Assembly: GCA_951812925.1 (NCBI GenBank)
Contig: OX638372.1
Span: 51,425,722-51,489,721, forward strand
Direction of reading: 5' to 3'
DNA length: 64,000 bases
Origin: Calliopum simillimum
Lineage: Eukaryota; Arthropoda; Insecta; Diptera; Lauxaniidae
Part shown: positions 1 through 12,292 of the stretch, piece after piece
How positions within the stretch are numbered: position 1 is the first letter of the stretch
Layout of the letters: each line of letters begins with the position of its first letter
Made by a program: the position numbers and the translations under genes
Notes under the pieces: generated by a model
Seen by the model: only the letters and a program-made list of their open reading frames with translations
Told to the model about the DNA's origin: nothing
Database searches by the model: none

Positions 1-103
1 GGTTATCGTGAATAAATATTCCCAGGGAATTTTTCTCAAAATGCCGTGTATCCACTGTTGCAATCGGAAGAAAATTCCCCGGGAATATTTATTCACGTTA
101 ACC
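1..103. repeat. Imperfect palindrome at the window edge
   Basis: Positions 1-36 and 69-103 are inverted copies of each other, differing by about two substitutions and one indel. They enclose a loop of about 32 bases. Both arms contain the block GTGAATAAATATTCCC. The left arm starts at base 1, so the palindrome may be the inner part of a larger inverted repeat cut by the window edge. Confidence 0.75.
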
Positions 104-120
104 CTTATTCCACTGCATAT

Positions 121-3100
121 TTAGGTTCATTGCAAAATCGCAAAAAAAAAGGGTGCAAGTTCCAAGCAAAAATTTTTTTAATTTTTACACTGAAAAAAAT
201 TAAAAATTATCGAAAAACCCTAAAATTTTTGAGCTGCAAAATTATTCTTTCCACAGCAAAATCACAAAAAAAGCTGCAAATTCCAAGCTAAAAATTTTTA
301 CATTTTTACACTGAAAAAAATTAAAAATTATTGAAACACCCTAAAATTTTCGAGCTGCAAAATTATTCCTTCCACAGCAAAATCACAGCAAAATAGCTGC
401 AAATTCCAAGCCTACTCCCGACTTGATCCGATAAAGTTGCCCCGCTAACTTGACGTCAAGTTAGCGGGGCATTGGGTTTTTTACAGAAAAACAAGAGCTG
501 CAAAATCATTCTCTTCACAGCAAAATCACAGCAAAAAAGCTGCAAATTCTAAGCTAAAAATTTTTACATTTTTACACTGAAAAAAACTAAAAATTATTGA
601 AACACCCTAAAATTTTCGAGCTGCAAAATTATTCTTTCCACAGCAAAATCACAGCAAAAAAGCTGCAAATTCCAAGCCTACTCCCGACTTGATCCGATAA
701 AGTTGCCCCGCTAACTTGACGTTAAGTTAGCGGGGCAGGGGGTTTTTTAAAGAAAAACAAGAGCTGCAAAATTTTTGTTTTCACAGCAAAATCACACAGA
801 AAAAGCTGCAAATTCTAAGCTAAAAATTTCTTCATTTTTACACTGAAAAAAATTAAAAATTATCGAAACACCCTATAATTTTCGAGCTGCAAAATCATTC
901 TCTTCACAGCAAAATCACAGCAAAAAAGCTGCAAATTCCAAGCCTACTCCCGACTCGATCCGATAAAGTTGCCCCGCTAACTTGACGTCAAGTTAGCGGG
1001 GCAGGGGGTTTTTTAAAGAAATAGTAAAGCTGCAAAATCATTCTCTTCACAGCAAAATCACAGCAAAAAAGCTGCAAATTCTAAGCTAAAAATTTCTTCA
1101 TTTTTACACTGAAAAAAATTAAAAATTATCGAAACACCCTAAAATTTTCGAGCTGCAAAATTATTCTTTCCACAGCAAAATCACAGCAAAAAAGCTGCAA
1201 ATTCCAAGCCTACTCCCGACTTGATCCGATAAAGTTGCCCCGCTAACTTGACGTCAAGTTAGCGGGGCAGGGGGTTTTTTAGAGAAAAACAAGAGCTGCA
1301 AAATCATTCTCTTCACAGCAAAATCACAGCAAAAAAGCTGCAAATTCCAAGCTAAAAATTTTTTCATTTTTACACTGAAAAAAATTAAAAATTATCGAAA
1401 CACCCTAAAATTTTCGAGCTGCAAAATTATTCTTTCTACAGCAAAATTACAGCAAAAAAGCTGCAAATTCCAAGCCCGCTCCCGACTCGATCCGATAAAG
1501 TTGCCCCGCTAACTTGTTGTCGAGCTTTCATATCATTTATTTAATCAACCGCATATAATGTGCTGTAAAACATATGATCAATAAATCAGTCACTTTTTAT
1601 TCTTAATTTTTTAAAGAAAAACGAGAGCTAATAAACTTCTGTTTTCACAGAAGAATCATAAAAAAAAAGCTGCAAATTCCAAGCTAAAAATTTTTTCATT
1701 TTTACACTGAAAAAAATTAAAAATTATCGAAACACCCTAAAATTTTCGAGCTGCAAAATCATTCTCTTCACAGCAAAATCACAGCAAAAAAGCTGCAAAT
1801 TCCAAGCCTACTCCCGACTCGATCCGATAAAGTTGCCCCGCTAACTTGACGTCAAGTTAGCGGGGCAGGGGGTTTTTTAAAGAAAAACAAGAGCTGCAAA
1901 ATTTTTGTTTTCACAGCAAAATCACACAGAAAAAGCTGCAAATTCTAAGCTAAAAATTTCATCATTTTTACACTGAAAAAAATTAAAAATTATCGAAACA
2001 CCCTAAAATTTTCGAGCTGCAAAATCATTCTCTTCACAGCAAAATCACAGCAAAAAAGCTGCAAATTCCAAGCCTACTCCCGACTCGATCCGATAAAGTT
2101 GCCCCGCTAACTTGACGTCAAGTTAGCGGGGCAGGGGGTTTTTTAAAGAAATAGTAAAGCTGCAAAATCATTCTCTTCACAGCAAAATCACAGCAAAAAA
2201 GCTGCAAATTCTAAGCTAAAAATTTCTTCATTTTTACACTGAAAAAATTAAAAATTATCGAAACACCCTAAAATTTTCGAGCTGCAAAATTATTCTTTCC
2301 ACAGCAAAATCACAGCAAAAAAGCTGCAAATTCCAAGCCTACTCCCGACTTGATCCGATAAAGTTGCCCCGCTAACTTGACGTCAAGTTAGCGGGGCAGG
2401 GGGTTTTTTAGAGAAAAACAAGAGCTGCAAAATCATTCTCTTCACAGCAAAATCACAGCAAAAAAGCTGCAAATTCCAAGCTAAAAATTTTTTCATTTTT
2501 ACACTGAAAAAAATTAAAAATTATCGAAACACCCTAAAATTTTCGAGCTGCAAAATTATTCTTTCTACAGCAAAATTACAGCAAAAAAGCTGCAAATTCC
2601 AAGCCCGCTCCCGACTCGATCCGATAAAGTTGCCCCGCTAACTTGTTGTCGAGCTTTCATATCATTTATTTAATCAACCGCATATAATGTGCTGTAAAAC
2701 ATATGATCAATAAATCAGTCACTTTTTATTCTTAATTTTTTAAAGAAAAACGAGAGCTAATAAACTTCTGTTTTCACAGAACAATCATAAAAAAAAAGCT
2801 GCAAATTCCAAGCTAAAAATTTTTTCATTTTTACACTGAAAAAAATTAAAAATTATCGAAACACCCTAAAATTTTCGAGCTGCAAAATCATTCTCTTCAC
2901 AGCAAAATCACAGCAAAAAAGCTGCAAATTCCAAGCCTACTCCCGACTCGATCCGATAAAGTTGCCCCGCTAACTTGACGTCAAGTTAGCGGGGCAGGGG
3001 GTTTTTTAAAGAAAAACAAGAGCTGCAAAATTTTTGTTTTCACAGCAAAATCACACAGAAAAAGCTGCAAATTCTAAGCTAAAAATTTCTTCATTTTTAC

Positions 3101-3388
3101 ACTGAAAAAAATTAAAAATTATCGAAACACCCTAAAATTTTCGAGCTGCAAAATCATTCTCTTCACAGCAAAATCACAGCAAAAAAGCTGCAAATTCCAA
3201 GCCTACTCCCGACTCGATCCGATAAAGTTGCCCCGCTAACTTGACGTCAAGTTAGCGGGGCAGGGGGTTTTTTAAAGAAATAGTAAAGCTGCAAAATCAT
3301 TCTCTTCACAGCAAAATCACAGCAAAAAAGCTGCAAATTCCAAGCCCGCTCCCAACTCGATCCGATAAAGTTGCCCCGCTAACTTGAC
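121..3388 (+). repeat. Satellite-like tandem array with higher-order repeat and 32-bp palindromes
   Basis: Monomers of about 265-333 bp repeat head to tail. Recurrent blocks include GAGCTGCAAAAT, CACAGCAAAATCACAGCAAA and TTACACTGAAAAAAATTAAA. From about 670 onward the monomers form a higher-order unit of about 1130 bp: identical variants recur at 761/1891/3020 and 1021/2151/3280. Most monomers contain a 32-bp palindrome (arms GCCCCGCTAACTTGAC and its complement), perfect at 439-470, 971-1002, 1237-1268, 1835-1866, 2101-2132, 2366-2397, 2964-2995 and 3230-3261, and with one mismatch at 705-736. One variant monomer per unit (near 1503 and 2633) has only half of it, followed by about 130 bp of different sequence. 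The array ends at about 3388, at the centre of a palindrome. No coding potential is seen. Confidence 0.9.
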
Positions 3389-4994
3389 ACACATATATAC
3401 GACGACGATGACGATGTTACGTTACGTTCGGTTTAGAGGTTTGTGGTTCCATTTGAGTAACTTCTTATTGAAGATGCAGAAAAACAGAAGAAGAATTCTA
3501 GTGATGGCAAGGATACAATTTCACTATTTTTGTTATTGTTGTGTAGTTGATAATGCTGCTTCTTCACTGTTGCTGTTGTTACTGCTGACGTGATATGAAG
3601 GTGATGCTACGTTAACGTGAATGCTAATGCCAATGCTTACTTACGTATTTTGTATTTTTTTCTTTCGTACCTACGTTGAAAACCAAACTCTTCGTCATCA
3701 TCATCATTATCGTTAGCTTCATCATCGGCTTCATCAGTATCGTCTGCATCGTTTACGTTGTCTGTAATTCTCAAGTTTATGAATACGTGATTGTTTTACT
3801 GGGTTTTTATGGGTTGACTAGATAGATGCATATGTCTGTGGGAGTGGGAGTGCGTTGGTACGTGTCTGCATTTTAAGCAAGTTTATACATGAAAGAGGAA
3901 AAAACCATGATAATCAGTAAATAAAAATTTATTTCAGTTTATTTGAAAATATAATTTTTGAGTCATAAATATCACAGTTATCTATTGAATGATTTTTGGC
4001 GGCGCAGTCTATATTTTCATCTGAAAACTCCGTATCATCACCATGTTACACAAAATGAAACACAATTTCAAAGATTTTTGAGGTGCATTAGGATTATAGT
4101 TCTGGTATGTAACCTGAGAGCATGTAATTGTGTATTGTTTGCTTGAAATGTCTAGACAATCTACTAAGTATCTTTCATAGTATAATGAGCAGAAAAATCG
4201 TGAGGACATGGTAAAACCTCTATGGCACTTTGTGTAATTAGTGGCATTTTCGAGGCAAAAATTAATAACAGCCAAACTATTCAAAATACAACAAAACAAA
4301 TTCGATATGAGTTGTTACGTGTATTTGTTAAAAATGGGAGTGATCGGATTACGGACACGCCCACAACCCACAAAGTCTAAAATCTGAAATCGTCTTAGCT
4401 TCATAAATATTCCAAATACTGGTGGTATTTTGTCCTTGTGTATCACAGGTTCTAAGCTGTTCATCAAATCAAATTTTAGCAAATTCAATATATTGCAAGC
4501 GGAGGTTGCCTACAAAAAAATGATATTTCTTAGAAACCGCAAAAGATAGCAACATGAAATGATGACACTTTTTGTTATAGGTGTAAAACACGAATACCAT
4601 ATTGATAGTTTTCTGGGGCACACAAAGGTTCCCGAAGGTTACCCGTAGGGTTCTTAGTTAAAATGATGAATATCTAGTTTCACAAGAGGGAAAACACCTA
4701 TCACCCGAAGGCCTCATAGTCAATACGATGAATATCTAGATATACTAGAGGGAAAACATCTATGGCTGACTATCAACAAGCATAAACTGATTCATTTGCT
4801 GGGACACTTGAAGGTTAACAAAGGTCATCCGAAGGCTTCATAGTCAAAACGAAGAATATCTAGATATATTAAAGGGAAAATATCTATGGCAGACTATCAA
4901 CAAGCTTTAATTGATTCATTTTCTCAGGTATTTTTCCTGGCACAGCCAAAGTCCGGAAACGGTCAAATATTTTTGAAGATGCACGTTAAATCAA
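3389..4994. other. Unassigned AT-rich DNA with cryptic trinucleotide repeats
   Basis: No gene is supported. Stretches near 3400-3420, 3540-3600 and 3690-3760 are cryptic GAC/ATG/CTG/ATC-type trinucleotide runs, which make short spurious ORFs. At about 4616-4935 there is a diverged repeat. The block GATGAATATCTAG and the flanking AGAGGGAAAACA..CTATGGC occur near 4664, 4727 and 4852 (the last as GAAGAATATCTAG), with spacings of roughly 64 and 125 bp. This suggests an old tandem duplication inside an unidentified element. Confidence 0.5.
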
Positions 4995-5920
4995 ACTAGT
5001 AAGGGTGTCAAATTTGGCCTGGCCAAACATTAAATACCCTACACTGCAGTATTTTTAAAATTTTGCTCATATGGGAGGTGCTCCGCTCTCTTGTCCGAGT
5101 TCACCCAGTTTTTGTCCAGAGTTTGGATTTATAGTTTTTAGTATCTGAGTGAAAAACGTTTTCAGTATAGCGTTTTGAAGCTTTTGCTTGTATAGGAGGT
5201 GACACGCCCTCTTGTCCGAGTTCCTCTAGTTTTAGCTTAAAGCGTGCATTTATAGTCTTTAGTATTTGAGAGAAGTTTGGAGTTTGGTTGGATTATCTCA
5301 AAAAACTCTTTCAGTATAGCATTTTGAAACTTTCGCCTATATGGGAGGTGCCACGCCCCCTTGTCCGATTTCACCCAATTTTTGTTGAGAGCTTTCATTC
5401 ATGATTATTAGTGTCTGAGTCGAATTTGGTTCGAATATCTCAAAAAACGATTTCGGTATAGCGTTTTGAAGCTTTTGCTTATATGGGAGGTGACACGCCC
5501 TCTAGTTTGAAATCGTTCAGTTTTTTCTCAGAGCTTGCGCTTACAATTTTTAGTATTTATGCGTATTTTGGTCGCATTGTCGTGACAAATACTCCTAAAA
5601 TTGCATTTTGAATATATTTTTTTGTATGGGCGTTAGGCGTGTCAGTTGACCGATTTCGCTCATTTTCAATCCCCCGAGCTATCTTTGACGACGGAGGCAG
5701 TGTACTAAATTTCATTGAATTATCTTGCTTAGTTTTACCAAAAAGTGTATTTCAACACACAGCCAGCCAGCCACCCAGCCAGCCAGCCAGACAGACGGAC
5801 ATGGCTATATCGACTCAGGAGGTGATGCTGATCAAGAATATATATACTTTTCTATATCTGCCACGCCTCCTTCTCTGCGTTACAAACGGAAGGACAAAGT
5901 GAATATACCCTGGGTGTATA
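4995..5920 (+). mobile_element. HINE copy A: Helentron/DINE-1-like non-autonomous element with mini-me tail
   Basis: It starts at ACTAGTAAGGGTGT, followed by the palindrome TTTGGCCTGGCCAAA and ATACCCTACACTGCAG. Four internal units start near 5073, 5194, 5343 and 5485, each with a version of GGGAGGTGCCACGCCCTCTT. The tail has GGCGTGTCAGTTGACCGATT, a CCAG run, an AGAC/GGAC run, the core ATGGCTATATCGACTCAGG, a TA run, and TTCTCTGCGTTACAAACGGA. The 3' terminus is shortened here: CCCTGGGTGTATAAAAA, missing the GTAGGGTAT seen in intact copies. Short ORFs across the tail are composition artefacts. Assignment to Helentron/DINE-1 relatives is inference from termini and architecture. Confidence 0.8.
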
Positions 5921-7227
5921 AAAACTACGTGCCCAATAATTTTGAGGGAGCTATCCGACGATACTTATTCTTGACCCCTCATATCACCCCTAAGTTGGGG
6001 GATGGGGGCATCTCTAAAATTTGAAGTGGGAGTCTCCGCTTTTTATCACGGAATGTCCCATGTCTTTAAAAGAGCTTTTTAACGATAACAATTTGAACCC
6101 TCACCACCATCCATCAAGAATGTAGAAATTGATTTTAACGGGCTTTTGGGCGTATAAAAATCACTCAAAAAAAAAGGGGAAAGTGACACCACATTTCTGG
6201 CGATCTCAGACCTGATAGGAAAAAAGCGGTTGCCAGATTCGGAATTAGCAACCCTGCAGAAGATAGTGTTAGCTAGCAGTCTCTCTTGTTTCGTAGTTGG
6301 TAGTGTTGTGTCTTCCACAACGCAGAAGGTAGGCAATGGATTGGTCTGGACCAACCTTTCCAACCTTGTGTTGTGCACGGCCGGTTATAAGGGGTGTCAA
6401 AATTGTGGACTGAATCGTCGCAATGTAGGCAAAAGAAGGTGACGCATGGGGTGGTGGACGATCTAGGTTCTCTCCACCCAGGTTGTCGAAAGATGGTGAA
6501 GCATGGGGAGATGGTAGGCCGGCATCGACCTACCATTACCCAGTTCTTTGGAGGGGGGTTAGAGATTTGATCAGCCAATCCGGATCTCCCGCCGCCAGAA
6601 ACGCTGGTAGAAGTTTGTTCAATCGATGGATCTAAAAGAGCAGTCTTGTATGGTATAGAAGATTGATTGGTGATTAAACGTTGGTTAACAGGAGGTTAAC
6701 GGAGGAGTGATGAAACGAAACAAGAGGGGCTGTTGGCTAGACATTGTCCCATGTCTTGCCTCAAGAAGCCTGCTGTCTCCCAGCGCCAACCCCTGGTAAT
6801 GGTAGTTGGCATAGACACTGTTGATCGTAGTGTTGCTGTCGGCTACCAGCCAAAGTAGGAAGGCGAAAGGGTGTGACTTTTGGAGAGATGAGGGTTTTTC
6901 CGTTTTATCCCAATTGTCATGTTACGCATATGGCAAAGTGGTGAAAAGCAATGCAAGACAGGATTTTGAGGGTTTTCCTGAAAAATCCGCACTTGGTAAC
7001 GTGTTCCCACGATCCATAGTAAATCGAGTCATACATGGTAAAGTGGCCATAGCAAACTTGATTAGGACTACTTCTCCCAAGAAAATCTTGAGATTTTTTT
7101 GAATTGAGGGATGCACCACGAAACTTGTTCCCACAATCCATGATAAATCGAAATGGGTGATTGCTGCGAAATCTGACCAGAGATTATTCTGGTACCACTA
7201 GAGTCAGTAGCCATTTGGAGTATCCGG
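5921..7227. other. Unassigned, more GC-rich block without a recognisable gene
   Basis: Base composition is visibly less AT-rich than the flanks between about 6180 and 7230. ORFs of 70-101 codons overlap on both strands, but none shows a familiar domain. Between about 6910 and 7145 two versions of GTTCCCACRATCCATRRTAAATCGA (near 7003 and 7127) indicate an imperfect tandem duplication. This could be the remains of a coding element continuing into the remnant at 7228-7640. Confidence 0.4.
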
Positions 7228-7640
7228 TTCGCTTAATATTCCAACTGACTATTGGGATGACCTTTCGGATGTGACTCTTGGACCTAAATTGCAAAAAGAG
7301 TTTGAAAGCTCGTTGCGGAGTTGCATTCTCGACTGAGTGCTATGACCCAAAGAATGGCGGAGGCTTAGATAGTCCTCATTTCCCTACCATTGGAAGAAAT
7401 TGTGTCTTATCGAATGATTCTAAAAATGAAAACCAACTATTGGCATTATGCTGATGGAAGGTTGCGCCGTCCGTCGTACACTGGACCATGTGTGAAGAAA
7501 ACCGTGAGATTAAGCCATCATGGCAGGTACTCACATTAAGCACAAAAGACTTCTATCATTCAGGCTTTTGCGTTGCACAGTGTAATAGATTAATTTGGGG
7601 TCCAATTACATATAGGACGTTCTAGTAGAACTACAGTAGA
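7228..7640 (+). pseudogene. Possible decayed coding remnant, family not recognised
   Basis: Protein-like sequence can be followed on the plus strand with a stop and a frame change. One segment (about 7228-7334) contains NIPTDYWDDLSDVTLGPK and ends at a TGA. In another frame (about 7333-7460) the segment contains GGGLDSPHFPTIGRN up to a TGA, and then stays open again to the TAG at about 7628. The amino-acid content is balanced rather than low-complexity, unlike most ORFs here. I do not recognise the family; it may be an old retroelement piece or a retrocopy of a host gene. A protein search of the three segments would decide. Confidence 0.3.
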
Positions 7641-9260
7641 TACGCTATAAATTTGAATTATTTATGTGTTGCAAGTCGCTTAATTAAGCTGGCTTACAAA
7701 GACATTTAAACAAAAATAATACACTTCAGCACACGCCGTTAATGCGCTCCATTTGCAAATGCACACACGCTCATGCCTCATGTAGATGATAACGCTTAAA
7801 GCACGTTTACACTCAACTCTATAAATTATCAATGAATTGATTGCCTTATTGATTGATTCATAGCGCTCATTTACACACACACATATACTGTTGCTGCACA
7901 CATACAAATTAACAAGCATGCAAGTGAAAATGCAAGCACTCATACATACATATGTACATACTGCAGCCAGCTGTTGACCACTAAAACCATGCAAACCACT
8001 ACCAACGAAACCACATGCAACGATTATCATCGATTGCATTCTCTTTTGATTGCACACATGCACATACACACACACTACCTTGTGTATCCTTGAATTTGGG
8101 CCAAATTCTATGGACGATGGCATTGTCCTTTTGTATTTATGTAAAGAAGTTATTTATTGATCTACTCTCGTGTACTTGTTGGTTTTGTTTGTTTCTTAGT
8201 TGTGGTAGTGACCACCATTGCACATTCGAATCGATTAAAGTCGATTTTGCTTTAAATACCCTTCAATCCTATGGTGGCTTTGGGTTTTGTAACTGATTAC
8301 TCGTAACTCGTATCGCCATCTACACATAGGTACTTCTTGTTCCTTGTTACAGACATGTTGCTTCATTCCATCGTCGTTGTGTCCTTTTTGAACAATTTTG
8401 TAGTTGCATTCATACACGTTGGAGGTATCCTCATTATTGCGAAAATTGAGTGATTGAATAATGCCCGCGGCTGTTGTGTCCCGTGGTAAACAAAGGGAAA
8501 TAACGTCCGCGGGAGTTATTTTACTACACCGTTGTCGAAATGTGTATTGCTTTGTGGAATACCCTTAATGTGTTCACTGATTCATAAAAAAAAACGCCAA
8601 TTAAAATAATGAAAATTATTTTTTTTTTAGCATCTGCTTAAAATTTTCCGCGCTTTTCCGACATTTATTGATTTTCGATGCGAATTTATTTGCACACATC
8701 AATTTGCATTAATTAAATTTGAAAAATTAAGTAAATTAAAAAAAAAAAAATCATGTAAAGTATAATGTCATTGTATTTAATCATTTCTGTATGAAATTGA
8801 ATGTGTGCATTTTAACGTAATTGCAAATGAGCAAAAATTTAAAATTTATATTTTAATTTGTCTTTAAAACTTCAAAATGGAAACGTTGGATTTCCTTTTC
8901 ATGCAATATTCCATACACCTTAAATGGCTTGTTGCCACTACCTTGTTTAACCAAATCAAAATAAGTAAAGCTTAAAGGTCAGCGTTCTGAATGGCTGAAT
9001 TGGTTAGCTATTTGACTGTTGGTTTGTTCTAAAACAAATTACAGCATTATTCTCACAGCACTGTTAAAAAATTTATTCTAATTTTTTGAAAAGTCACTAA
9101 AATAACAATAATTGTTTATTTTAATTTGTTTGTTTTGCTTTAAAGTTTAAACCTTTTGCCATGCGATCGTTTTACATATTTGTTTTTCTAGAAAATTTCT
9201 CAAAAAAATCACAAAATTCTTTGCCATAAACTAAATGAATTTTTGCGTAGTTAAGCTAGC
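7641..9260. other. Unassigned DNA with CA/TG-rich and ACATACATATG-type tracts
   Basis: Between about 7730 and 8080 the sequence is rich in CACACA, CATGCA and CATACATACATATGTACATA tracts, typical of fly non-coding DNA. The 147-codon minus-strand ORF through 7680-8123 is a by-product of these tracts (Cys/Val/Met-rich, no domain). From 8580 to 9260 the DNA is extremely AT-rich with poly-A/T runs. I see no gene. Confidence 0.45.
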
Positions 9261-9565
9261 AAAGGCCTGGATTTACAGTCATCAGTTAACCAATTGGTTA
9301 ACTAAAATGGTGACAAGAGTTTAACTAATGTTTTATAATCGCAGTGTTTTTGGTAAATAAAATAATAAACTAGAGAAGAATATGGAAGCACTGCCAAATT
9401 TTGTTTGTGGATTTTGTGTATGAGCGAAATTTGTCACGAAATTCATTGGTATCGTAGTTTTGGAACAAATGAGGGTTGATTACTCTAATACGAATAATGA
9501 AAATAAAAATTAAAGAATTCAGCTGTTTGTTGATTAATGGTTAACCAATGAAAATTGAGGCCTTT
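9261..9565. repeat. Candidate small inverted-repeat element
   Basis: The left side begins AAAGGCCTGGATTT and leads into the perfect palindrome TTAACCAATTGGTTAA (about 9284-9301). The right side reads GGTTAACCAATGAAAATTG then AGGCCTTT. Read in reverse it gives AAAGGCCT..ATTT..GGTTAACC, matching the left side with gaps. This looks like a degraded element of about 305 bp with AAAGGCCT ends. No target duplication is clear. Confidence 0.4.
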
Positions 9566-9921
9566 ACTAATGGTTAAATCAAAATGAAATTTTGTTGGTT
9601 AACCCCTTGTCATTAATTAATTAATTTTAAGAAAGCAATGGCGGTTGGGTTGTTATCACCAAATCGGTTGATCAGTACTTTTCACATTTAGGGTCATAAG
9701 ATGGGCTGAATTGTCCAGACTTTAAGTCTAATGTCCATAGTCCAGATAATCATAAAAAAATATCTAAATGAAATTTGGAAAAAGAAATTGAATTAATAAA
9801 CGGCCACTCTCGATGATTGAAATTGCCATGTAATAAATAACAATACGCACTGCAAAACTATCTATTCAAAAAATTAAAAGAGTGCCCCAATTGAAGACTA
9901 AAAAATTCTCTTCATCATTTA

Positions 9922-10678
9922 GGGTAACAAGATCTGGTACACCCCTTCCGATTTGGTACATGGTTTCGTTTCGTGCCTAATCTTTGAAAAATGGCTCATG
10001 GAGGAGTGCAAAGAATAGAAAAATCGCTAAATTGTGACAAGCTCTTCTCAAATAATTGTCAATAACTTGAACATTTCTTAAACGATTTTCATTTTCATTT
10101 TTCGAAAGGTATAGGTGGCTATAAGCCAAAAATAAAACTGTTTACTTTTGATAAAAAGTACTAAATTTACTACTATTTTAGTACTAAACTACAAAAAACG
10201 TGCCCAGGTACACATTTTTTAGCTTCCAAAATAATTTTTTGGAAAGAAAAAAAAAAAAAAAATAGTGAAAAAGAGGGAAAATTGGTATATCCCGAGGCTT
10301 AGACGCAATGATTTTTTGAAAATTTGAAAAAAAAGGCCCGACCACAAAATGGCCCATAACTGGATCATTTTGTTAACCCATTTTCATGTTTGGACCATTT
10401 TTAGAAAGGTATTGAAGCACGATATGCACTCAAGGTAAATATTTTTGTATTTGAAAGGTGAAAGGTAGTTTTGTCTTCTATTCTAGAAAAATATTTTGGA
10501 ACGTCGAAAATAGGTACTATAGCGCTTTTTGTCGTTTGGAACTAAAATAGTAGTACATTTTACCACAATTTACCGATTTTTCCACTCTTTTTTTGCCATT
10601 TCTAAAAGGTTCGGCATGAAACGAAACCATGTATCAAATTTCAGCGAAATCGGAAGGAGGTGGCAGATCTTGTTACGC
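9922..10678. mobile_element. Foldback/MITE-like element with long inverted arms and TA flanks
   Basis: The termini are GGGTAACAAGATCTG (left) and the inverted GCGTAACAAGATCTG (right), immediately flanked by TA at 9920-9921 and 10679-10680. Inverted similarity continues far inward: CTTCCGATTT, CATGGTTTCGTTTC and ACTACTATTTTAG appear in the left arm (to about 10190) and in reverse in the right arm (from about 10540). The arms are unequal and diverged. There is no transposase ORF. TA flanks are typical of Tc1/mariner-superfamily mobilisation; that assignment is inference. Confidence 0.75.
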
Positions 10679-10680
10679 TA

Positions 10681-12290
10681 GGCATGGAATGGCTGTATTG
10701 TCTTTATTTTTTCATGCTTTATATCGACAAGCTTAAAGCTTTGTCCCCAAAAAAATTTCAGAAAAAAACAGATTTTGCCAAAAGTATTGATAAAATTCAA
10801 CATGTATCTGGCAACGGTAATCACATAATATCAAACAACATGGCGAAATCAATAAAGAAACTTTTTTTATTTTTTTCGCAAAAAAAAAAAAAAAAAAAAT
10901 ATTTTTTTAGAAATCAATTTGTTTCACCGAAACTAACAAATCAACCAAAAAGTGGTGGGGTTATCATTTCAAGATATTTTAATTACCTTTAATTTGACAT
11001 CCAATATGTTTAAACATAGATATTGGTTCTTGAGATATTTATAATTAAGTGAAACCATCTTTTTTTTTTGATCCAAAAAGCGAAAATAACCGATATCTTG
11101 AAAACGACGTGAAGGAAAAAATAATACTCTAATTTCGGAATCAGCAGCTAATTTTACATATGTAATGAACAGTGGCACCCAAATTTCAGAAATTTTTTAA
11201 TTATTTGTAAACTAGTGTAATACAACAAAATGAATTTTTAATCTTAAATAGAAGAAAATCACTGTAGTTATCATTTGTTTAGTACGAATGTAGTATTGTA
11301 ACTTAAATAAGTTTTATGCATATTAAATTGTAAAGTTGTATATTTTATGTAAACAAAGTATTTTGTTCATGTGCACAAATGTATTGCATTTCAATAAAAC
11401 CATAAAACGTTTTTAATCCTACCAAAGCTTTGCTTGCATAACCCATAAAATAAAAATATGAGCTACAGCTTTATGTCAAGAGATCATTTTTAGCAGTAGC
11501 GCCATATGCATTGTCTTTTTGCCCAGTTATTGCAAACATGTGCCAATTTTAAGCCGCAATTTAATTCAATGGAAAAAATTTACAATAAGCCAAAAACAAA
11601 AATGTAGTGAAAATGGAAAATTAAAATTCCCAAAAATGCTTCAACATACTCCTACATACTCTTGTACATACTACAAATGAACTATTTTATTTGAAAAACA
11701 ATTTGAACAACGCCAACTATGAAATTCAATTGAACGATATGTCCTCATCTGTGTGATCCGAGGCAAAACAAAAGAATGGCAACAATTTGTTCTAGAGCGA
11801 AAATTTACAAAAAAACAATTTAAACAACAAATGACAAATATTGGCAAGAGTGAGCGTTGTTAACTTTTGTTTTAAACGCGAGTATAATGTTCCAAATAGT
11901 CAGCAATAATGAGTGAAAATTGTATATTGTGTCTATTGCTTATGCAACAGAATGTTGCAGCTGAATGGCAAGCCTACTGGATGAACTTTATGTTCGTAAA
12001 ATTCTAAAAACCATTGATTTTAATGATCTTTCTCAAATATCTATGTATTTAGTTTAAAAATTTAACAAAAGTCATAAAATATAAAAAATAAAAATCACTA
12101 GTTTAAAAAAAAAAAAATTTGTTTTTCCAAAAATGGGTCGAATTTGGTACGTAGAGCGAAGGCAAATGTAGAATGCTTGTTTTCCAAAAAAAAAGAAAGA
12201 ATATTTGTAGAATGATTTGAAATTATTTCTTGTTTAATTTTAAAGAATCATTCGAATGCAACACTGTGCAACAATTTTAAAAAAATATGA
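10681..12290. other. Unassigned AT-rich DNA
   Basis: No gene, RNA or clear mobile element is recognised. The ORFs starting near 10660 and ending near 10969 consist largely of Lys/Phe/Ser from poly-A/T tracts. Homopolymer runs occur at about 10245, 10880, 11059 and 12105. Confidence 0.45.
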
Positions 12291-12292
12291 TA

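Noticed and set aside
121..3388. Resemblance to a CRISPR array because of regularly spaced palindromes
   Set aside because: Spacers are themselves repeats, units are about 265-333 bp, and the DNA is clearly eukaryotic.
7680..8123. 147-codon minus-strand ORF, one of the longest outside transposons
   Set aside because: It runs through CA/TG and CATACATATG tracts, is dominated by Cys/Val/Met, and has no domain, repeat of family features or splice context.
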